Part shown: in pieces, positions 5,711-10,654 of the stretch
Position numbering within the stretch: position 1 is the first letter of the stretch
How the letters are laid out: each line of letters starts with the position of its first letter
From: DASYZQ01 sp035946175
GTDB lineage: Bacteria > Patescibacteriota > Saccharimonadia > Saccharimonadales > UBA4665
Assembly (NCBI GenBank): GCA_035946175.1
Contig: DASYZQ010000049.1
Location: 1-10,654, forward strand
Reading direction: 5' to 3'
Length of the DNA: 10,654 nt
Translations under genes and position numbers: made by a program
Notes under the pieces: model-generated
The model's input: the letters and a program-made list of their open reading frames with translations, nothing else
What the model was told of the DNA's origin: nothing
Database searches by the model: none

Positions 5711-6190
5711 ATGGCATACTTCATTGGCTGCGGCATCGTCCTCAAGCAGGACAACAAATACATTCTCGTGCAAGAAACTCGCAACGAAAAAGCGGGCCTT
5801 TATAATCTACCGGCCGGGACCCTAGAGCTTCACGAAGATTTTTTGCAGGCCGTACGGCGAGAAACAAAAGAAGAAACTGGTGTTGATACCATCTTGGAAC
5901 ATTTCGTTGGCGTATACCAAACAGTTATTGCTAGTGGCAGTAATGTCGTATTCCTTATATTTTCCGGTAGTGTCCCTGATAATGCAGTCTTTCACTCAGA
6001 GGAACACGAGGCCATTCAGGCTTTTAGCTATGAAGAATTGATCGCACTCGATGAAGCAAAGCGGTTACGCTCGCCTATAGTGCGCAAATCCGTAGAGGAT
6101 TACCAGAAGGGGCAAAGACTTCCATTAGGCACAGTCCAGACTTGGCACATTGACTCGCTGCCGGCCATTACGGTGGAGAAGGGGCACTAG
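5711..6190 (+). CDS. Nudix hydrolase (second of a tandem pair)
   Basis: A 159-residue Nudix protein. The box occupies residues 36-58: Gly36, Glu42 and RETKEETGV (50-58) with Glu51, Glu54 and Glu55 as expected metal ligands. NLPAGTLELHE leads into it. The N-terminal MAYFIGCGIVLKQDNKYILVQE is a standard first strand pair. Outside the box it shares little with its neighbour, and it has a longer C-terminal helix and tail (EELIALDEAKRLRSP onward), so the two genes look like different family members and not a recent duplication. ATG 5711 is seven bases after the upstream stop with AAGG only two bases before it, suggesting translational coupling. The substrate is unknown. The gene converges on the LytR-type gene on the other strand. 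Confidence 0.93.
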   Translation: MAYFIGCGIVLKQDNKYILVQETRNEKAGLYNLPAGTLELHEDFLQAVRRETKEETGVDTILEHFVGVYQTVIASGSNVVFLIFSGSVPDNAVFHSEEHEAIQAFSYEELIALDEAKRLRSPIVRKSVEDYQKGQRLPLGTVQTWHIDSLPAITVEKGH

Positions 6191-6198
6191 AGACGGCG

Positions 6199-6237
6199 AC
6201 GAGCGCAAAGCAATGCTCGTGGTATGTTGCCTATACC
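6199..6237. repeat. Two adjacent hairpins between convergent genes
   Basis: ACGAGC (6199-6204) pairs perfectly with GCTCGT (6215-6220), and GGTAT (6221-6225) with ATACC (6233-6237). They abut each other in the 77-base gap between the second Nudix gene and the LytR-type gene. They could help end transcription from either side or form RNA 3' ends, but neither has an adjacent T-run, so this is not a standard intrinsic terminator. Confidence 0.35.
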
Positions 6238-6267
6238 TTGCGCGATATGCCGTTGCAGAGAGCCTTT

Positions 6268-7875
6268 TTATTTTGAGTTATCCCAATTTTTACCAAGTAC
6301 CACCACGAACTGAGCCGAAGGATAGGCTTTTGCCTCGCCTGCCTCGCCTGAACTGGCCGTGTTCGTAGTTATTGTCGTATTAGTTGAAAATATCTGGGAT
6401 AGCGCTTGTTTGGTGGCCGGGTCTTTACCTGTAGATTGATCAACAATGACACTGTCCGGATACTCCGTATTGGCATCGCCGGTACCTGTTACATTAAAAC
6501 CTTTACCTTCTAAGGTGGTTGCTTTAGTATGTGCCAACCCAACTATATCACTGCCATTAAGTACCACCACCGAAGCGTTTTCTTTGACGATCGCATTATT
6601 GGAGGTTAGTTCCTGATAGAAGTGCTGCAGTTGGCTGAAATTGTCCACTCCGGCAGTGGGGACTAACGCCTCTTCGCCATTTGGTGCCGTATAACCAGTA
6701 AGCAGCGGATTGGTACCACCATAACTATAGCCTTCGGATTGGATGTTGCTGAGATTCATGGCTTTTGTAATCTGGGCCAGCCGCAGTGCACCGGCCAGAT
6801 TCATATCAGTATGCACGTTCTTACCGATAGCGCTGAACATTTGCGATATTTTGACAGGGTTAGTGAGTACGCCGAGGCTACCGGCCTTCTGGGCTATTGC
6901 CAAGAGCAGCTGACGCTGGTGCTGGGTTCGGTTGAAGTCGCTTTGTGGAAAGCCGTAGGAGCCATAGGCATTGCCCCGGGCCCGGGCTAGGTTCAAAGCC
7001 TGGGTGCCGTTTAGGGTATGCCGGCCGTTAGTTAGGAAGAAAGCTGGTGCACCAGGAAACGGTTCCGGGTCGTAGAGCCCGCGTGGGTCTGGACTTTGAA
7101 TATCCACACTGATGCCGCCGACAGCATTAACCAGATCCTCAAATGCGGCGTAGTTAACGAGGGCGTAATAGTCTATGGGGATACCGAGATCTGTCTGCAC
7201 GAGCTGCTCGGTCCCTGAGGAGCCAAGCTCTTCATAGGAAGCATTGATCTTCTGATGACCATTGCCTGGTACATTGACCCATAGATCTCTAGGGATGCTG
7301 AGCATAAAACCACTATGGCTCTGGGTGTTGATACTCACAACCATGATTGAGTCAGTTAGCTGATCGGCCCCGTCACCATTTATGTAACCGCTGTCACCCT
7401 CCGTGTCACCCATCAGCAAAAAGTTGACCCTGCCTTGGGCTTCGCCCTTCAACTGGGTGTTAGACAGCAGGGCTTTGGTGTCAGAAAGGATGTTGCCATG
7501 GAATACTCTGTCAAGGTTGCTAATGATATTAAAGCCAAACCAGCTGGCCGCCACGATAAGACAGGCCAGCAGTACCAGGATTATTACAGTGATCTTACGT
7601 CTGCGAGACCACTTGCCTTTAGGGGTAGCAGTAGTACGCCGCCAAAACCGCCAGCCGCGTCGTTTGGCAGGCGGAGGACCAGAAACCGCGCTCGACGGGT
7701 TTGTTGAAGCAGTTGGTTCCTGTTGATATGACGACGTGCTTGGTGCGGGCGAAGTTGGCATAGCTGCCGGTGCCGGTGGCTGCGGGACTTGTGATGGTAA
7801 TGCTGGCGTTGGAGGATGAGCGTCAGGCCGAACCGTAAATCCGTCAATGTTCCTTGGTCGTGGTTTATTATCCAT
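6268..7875 (-). CDS. LytR-CpsA-Psr (LCP) family wall-polymer ligase with LytR_C domain
   Basis: A 535-residue membrane protein. LCP enzymes move anionic glycopolymers from a polyprenyl-phosphate carrier onto peptidoglycan. A cytoplasmic N-terminus of about 93 residues is rich in Pro, Ala and Ser and ends in basic clusters (KRRGWRFWRR, WSRRRK). One membrane helix follows at about 94-115. The outer LCP domain spans about 148-370 with NFLLMGDTEGD, DSIMVVSIN, SGFMLSIPRDLWVNVPG (Arg196, Asp197), GHQKINASY, VGGISVDI, and the late LARARGN...SDFNRTQHQRQLL basic block that contacts the lipid phosphate. A LytR_C domain begins near 434 (ASVVVLNGSDIVGLAHTKATTL) and ends at VVVLGKNW. A nine-base tandem repeat adds GEAGEA at 510-515. 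ATG 7875 has a nearby AAGG. The gene lies 69 bases after the P-type ATPase, probably on the same transcript. Confidence 0.95.
   Translation of the reverse strand: MDNKPRPRNIDGFTVRPDAHPPTPALPSQVPQPPAPAAMPTSPAPSTSSYQQEPTASTNPSSAVSGPPPAKRRGWRFWRRTTATPKGKWSRRRKITVIILVLLACLIVAASWFGFNIISNLDRVFHGNILSDTKALLSNTQLKGEAQGRVNFLLMGDTEGDSGYINGDGADQLTDSIMVVSINTQSHSGFMLSIPRDLWVNVPGNGHQKINASYEELGSSGTEQLVQTDLGIPIDYYALVNYAAFEDLVNAVGGISVDIQSPDPRGLYDPEPFPGAPAFFLTNGRHTLNGTQALNLARARGNAYGSYGFPQSDFNRTQHQRQLLLAIAQKAGSLGVLTNPVKISQMFSAIGKNVHTDMNLAGALRLAQITKAMNLSNIQSEGYSYGGTNPLLTGYTAPNGEEALVPTAGVDNFSQLQHFYQELTSNNAIVKENASVVVLNGSDIVGLAHTKATTLEGKGFNVTGTGDANTEYPDSVIVDQSTGKDPATKQALSQIFSTNTTITTNTASSGEAGEAKAYPSAQFVVVLGKNWDNSK
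6331..6348 (-). repeat. Nine-base tandem duplication inside the LCP gene
   Basis: TGCCTCGCC occurs twice in a row on the plus strand and encodes Gly-Glu-Ala twice (residues 510-515) in a linker just before the last strand of the LytR_C domain. It keeps the reading frame and may vary in copy number. Confidence 0.7.
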
Positions 7876-7944
7876 AAGCCTTATTTTACACTGCCTTTTT
7901 CTGAGGGCAGCACAAGAAATTGGAAAGCTTTGGGGATAACATGC

Positions 7945-10443
7945 TCATTGCGCCGTCCGACTCACGCTGCTTTTATAGAACCAGACTTTGACAGTATCAA
8001 TAACCAAAAAGTATGCAAAGCTCATGAACACTGTCATGACTAACAACTTCCAAGACAGGGCAGTGAAGGAGAGCAGTTTTTTAGTAGCTGGTATGTATAC
8101 AAGTGCCACGCTAAGCACACTGATTGCCGCGAATGAAATTTTCATCGGACCGGACATCCGTGGTGCTCGCCAGAAGTGATCCTTGTTACGGATGGCAAAA
8201 ATGACGACTAGGGCAGTGAAGGTTAGAAACAGATAAAGACCAGTCTCTGCAATAGCTGGCGAGTAGTTCTTAATGATGGCATAGTACATGATCTCGAATA
8301 CTGCTGTCAGGGATCCCAGAAACATCGATGCCAGCATGAGGGTATGCACATTGAACCGGCTAGGTTGCATGAGATCTTTGGTATCGACGCTGTCAGTAGC
8401 AATCGTAATGCATGGTAGATCAGTCAATAGACTGGTGAGTAGCACCTGTACTGGCAGAATTGGCAAGCTGGCCATCGATATGAGGTACAGTACTGAAAGA
8501 GCAAAAAAGTTACCCCAGTTACTGACCAAGCTAAAGCGTATGTACTTATTGATATTGGCAAATATCTCTCTACCAAAGCGAATGCCATTTATAACGACTT
8601 CGATATCAGAACGTAGTAGCAAGATGTCGGCGCTCTCTTGAGCGACATCAGTAGCATTATTGACGGCTATGGCCACATCAGCGATCTTAAGTGATGGTGC
8701 GTCATTAATACCATCTCCCTGGTAACCGACCACATTACCGTGTAGTTTGAGCAGCCTAATGATCCGGAATTTCTGCTCTGGATTGAGTCGGGCGAACGCA
8801 CTGCAACTTTCCGCGACCTCGACCAGCTGGCTATCAGACAGTCTGTCAATGTCGTCGCCGGTGCACACGGTGCTCTCCTTGCTGAGTAAGCCGACCTCAG
8901 AAGCCACATACTGGGTCACCTCGCGGCTGTCTCCCGAAAGAATCTTTATCCGGACACCAAGCTTTTCGGCTAGCTCGATGGTGCGTTTAGCCGAGGCGCG
9001 CAACGGATCCTCCAATGCCACAAAGCCGACGAAGTGGAGACCGTCCTCATGCTTGAGGATATCGAACTTATCGGTGTAGACAATGGTTTTATAGGCGATA
9101 GCCAGATGGCGCAGCCCAGCTTGTCCGTCTTCTTTGATTGTCCGAAGATACTTATCCTGCCGCCGATCTTTACAGAGTTCCAGAAGCGTCTCGGCGGAGC
9201 CGACTTCAACCAGGTAGGTCTTTTTACCATCGCTATACACAATGCGCCGCCGGCGAGCGGTTGGATCAAAAGGCAACTCTTCCATGCGCCTATAGCGCTT
9301 GGCTTCCTCTTGAATGTCCAGTGGCACATAACCTAAGAAAGCCTTATCGAAGGAGGATTGGAATTTCTGGCGCTTTTCGTCTAGGGTTTCTAAAGATGCG
9401 ATGGCCAGCTGTTGAAATAGCTGCGGGTCATCGGAGGTAAGTCTTTTGACCGTTTGCCGGTTCTCAGTTAGTGTGCCTGTCTTGTCGCTGCATAGTACCG
9501 TAATGTTGCCAAGATCCTCAACTGCGCTCAAGGTTTTAGCAATAACATGTCTTTTCGCCAGGTTGAGCGCTCCTCGTGACAAAGTAACGGTTACAATCAC
9601 AGGCATGGCTTCCGGGACCACGGCAATTGAGAGTGCAATAATAAAGAGCAATAAGCTGCCGATGTGCGACACATCGTGTATGATCAGGAGTTTGAGAATG
9701 AAGACAGTCAGCAAGGTCAGAAAGGTGACTTTGACGAGGAAGCTGCTGAATGAAGATAGAGAACGCTCAAATTGCGTTACCCTTTTGGTGCTACTAGATA
9801 GATGTGCAATTGTGCCGAGTTCGGTATTCTTGGCCGTAGCGTATACAACGCCCTTAGCTTCGCCTTGCTCAACGGTACTGCCAGCAAATACTAGGGAGTT
9901 TACCCCACTAATATTTTTACCAACAGGTGCTGATTCACCGGTCAACTGTGATTCATTGACGGCTAGATCGGTGGCGCTCATTAAGTGTATATCTGCCGGT
10001 ACGACATCCCCTTCCCGTAGGATCACCACATCGCCAGGCACGAGCAGTCTTTCAGAGACAAGTACTTGTCTGTCATCTCGCAATACCAGAATATCTTTGC
10101 CGACCAGTTTCTGGAGCCGCTCAACGGCTCTTTCTGATCTGAACTCCTGGTAAAAGCCCAGTCCGCAGTTAATCAGCAGGATCACAGCAATGACAATGCC
10201 GTCATTTCGGTCGTTAAGCGCGAAGGAAAGTAGGCTAGCAATGACGAGTAGATATACCAGTGAACTGTGAAACTGGTGGAGTAGCAAACTAAGGGCGTTT
10301 TTACCGGCCTCGTTCCTGAGCAGATTAGGCCCAGATGTTTTTAGCCGGTTGCATGCTTCGCTGCTGGTTAAACCGCTGTGAGATGATTGTAGCGTATGCA
10401 AAAGCTGCTCAATGCTACTATTGGCTGCTTGTTTCTTGTTCAT
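7945..10443 (-). CDS. P-type cation-transporting ATPase, MgtA-like (P3B) or close relative
   Basis: An 832-residue membrane pump. Visible in order: a cation-ATPase N-terminal segment (11-43); helices M1-M2 at about 58-98; actuator TGES at 168-171; M3-M4 at about 230-290 with PEAMP (277-281); phosphorylation motif CSDKTGTLT with Asp320; nucleotide-domain PFDPTARRRR (391-400); DPLR (479-482); hinge GDGINDAP (576-583); and six C-terminal helices from about 635. The segments GREIFANINKYIRFSLVSNWGNFFAL and LPILPVQVLLTSLLTDLP, with the TIATDSVD after them, resemble magnesium-importing MgtA pumps more than calcium pumps, so Mg2+ is the leading guess. Two departures are notable: the usual KGAPE ATP-contact motif reads VGSAE (414-418), and the M6 asparagine position is serine. 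The ATG has no clear ribosome site and lies nine bases after an Nramp gene. Confidence 0.93.
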   Translation of the reverse strand: MNKKQAANSSIEQLLHTLQSSHSGLTSSEACNRLKTSGPNLLRNEAGKNALSLLLHQFHSSLVYLLVIASLLSFALNDRNDGIVIAVILLINCGLGFYQEFRSERAVERLQKLVGKDILVLRDDRQVLVSERLLVPGDVVILREGDVVPADIHLMSATDLAVNESQLTGESAPVGKNISGVNSLVFAGSTVEQGEAKGVVYATAKNTELGTIAHLSSSTKRVTQFERSLSSFSSFLVKVTFLTLLTVFILKLLIIHDVSHIGSLLLFIIALSIAVVPEAMPVIVTVTLSRGALNLAKRHVIAKTLSAVEDLGNITVLCSDKTGTLTENRQTVKRLTSDDPQLFQQLAIASLETLDEKRQKFQSSFDKAFLGYVPLDIQEEAKRYRRMEELPFDPTARRRRIVYSDGKKTYLVEVGSAETLLELCKDRRQDKYLRTIKEDGQAGLRHLAIAYKTIVYTDKFDILKHEDGLHFVGFVALEDPLRASAKRTIELAEKLGVRIKILSGDSREVTQYVASEVGLLSKESTVCTGDDIDRLSDSQLVEVAESCSAFARLNPEQKFRIIRLLKLHGNVVGYQGDGINDAPSLKIADVAIAVNNATDVAQESADILLLRSDIEVVINGIRFGREIFANINKYIRFSLVSNWGNFFALSVLYLISMASLPILPVQVLLTSLLTDLPCITIATDSVDTKDLMQPSRFNVHTLMLASMFLGSLTAVFEIMYYAIIKNYSPAIAETGLYLFLTFTALVVIFAIRNKDHFWRAPRMSGPMKISFAAISVLSVALVYIPATKKLLSFTALSWKLLVMTVFMSFAYFLVIDTVKVWFYKSSVSRTAQ

Positions 10444-10452
10444 AGATTTACG

Positions 10453-10654
10453 TTACTGTGAGAATAAGGAGTAGATAGCTGCTACTCCCGTAAAGCCCAT
10501 TAAAATCACAGTTAACCAACCGATACCGACGGCCAGTCGGCCGCTTTTCCAGCTGCCCATAAGGCGCTCGCTCCGGGCAATGAGTACAATCTGTACGATG
10601 ATAATCGGTGCTACCACTCCATTTAAGACAGCCGAATAGATGAGTGCCTTAATG
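10453..10654 (-). CDS. Nramp-family divalent metal transporter, C-terminal end (partial)
   Basis: The last 66 residues of a membrane protein whose start lies beyond the right edge; the stop is TAA at 10455-10453. The segment IYSAVLNGVVAPIIIVQIVL, then ARSERLMGSWKSGRLAVGIG and WLTVILMGFTGVAAIY, matches the final helices of Nramp/MntH transporters, where an 'NGxxAPxxxxxxL' helix precedes a 'MGxxxxxR' loop and a last helix. Family members use proton gradients to import Mn2+ or Fe2+, and a related group moves Mg2+. The deciding metal-binding motifs (DPGN in helix 1, MPH in helix 6) are outside the window, so the metal cannot be named. The next gene, a P-type ATPase, begins nine bases later, so both are probably one operon devoted to divalent cations. 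Confidence 0.85.
   Translation of the reverse strand, partial: IKALIYSAVLNGVVAPIIIVQIVLIARSERLMGSWKSGRLAVGIGWLTVILMGFTGVAAIYSLFSQ

Noticed and set aside
7891..7910. CTGCC/GGCAG hairpin between the ATPase and LCP genes as a terminator
   Set aside because: Short stem with a ten-base loop and no T-run following it on the minus strand, so it is unlikely to end transcription.
9446..10153. A 235-codon open frame on the plus strand
   Set aside because: It lies fully antisense to the well-supported P-type ATPase, resembles no family and has the composition expected from reading the opposite strand of a coding gene.
1..10654. Alternative genetic code with UGA read as glycine, as in some CPR lineages
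   Set aside because: UGA ends the genes at 2466 and 7945 at sensible family lengths, and no gene needs an in-frame UGA.
1..10654. CRISPR arrays, tRNA genes, rRNA genes, toxin-antitoxin or phage modules
   Set aside because: No regularly spaced repeats, cloverleaf signatures or matching proteins were seen on either strand.

Overview
The window looks like a chromosomal piece from a small-genome bacterium with a Gram-positive-type or CPR-like envelope, of mixed base composition near 50% GC. Candidatus Saccharibacteria or a related Patescibacteria lineage would fit: there is a LytR-CpsA-Psr protein with a C-terminal LytR_C domain, a MacB-type ABC pair, a compact HtrA protease, several Nudix genes, weak or missing Shine-Dalgarno sequences and tight gene spacing. 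This placement is inference from gene style, not a marker gene. TAA, TAG and TGA all act as stops, so the code is the standard bacterial one.

Left part, minus strand: positions 1-92 hold the first 30 codons of what looks like a DDE transposase, so an insertion sequence probably runs off the left edge. Next to it is a two-gene ABC export operon, an ATPase (1703-2389) followed one base later by its FtsX/MacB permease (235-1701). The permease carries three close cysteine pairs in its outer domain. Upstream, an unrecognised small gene (2466-2837) is read from a near-consensus promoter at 2901-2928.

Middle part, plus strand: a divergent promoter with a perfect TATAAT drives a PhnB-like VOC/glyoxalase-fold protein (3052-3480), followed four bases later by a flavodoxin-fold NAD(P)H oxidoreductase (3485-4207). 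Then come a membrane-anchored HtrA-type serine protease without a PDZ domain (4349-5164) and two consecutive Nudix hydrolases (5290-5703 and 5711-6190). Together these suggest redox, electrophile and nucleotide housekeeping plus envelope quality control.

Right part, minus strand: reading leftward, the C-terminal 66 residues of an Nramp metal transporter (10453-10654, cut by the edge), a P-type ATPase of the MgtA-like type (7945-10443) and a LytR-CpsA-Psr wall-polymer ligase (6268-7875). The spacings of 9 and 69 bases suggest one transcript joining divalent-metal transport to wall assembly. It meets the Nudix genes in a convergent junction near 6191-6267.

No tRNA, rRNA or CRISPR array was seen, and no gene-free stretch exceeds 300 bases. 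I found no clear new multi-gene system. The more unusual points are the cysteine-paired permease, the repeat-rich divergent promoter region with its unknown gene, and the altered nucleotide-binding motif in the P-type ATPase.
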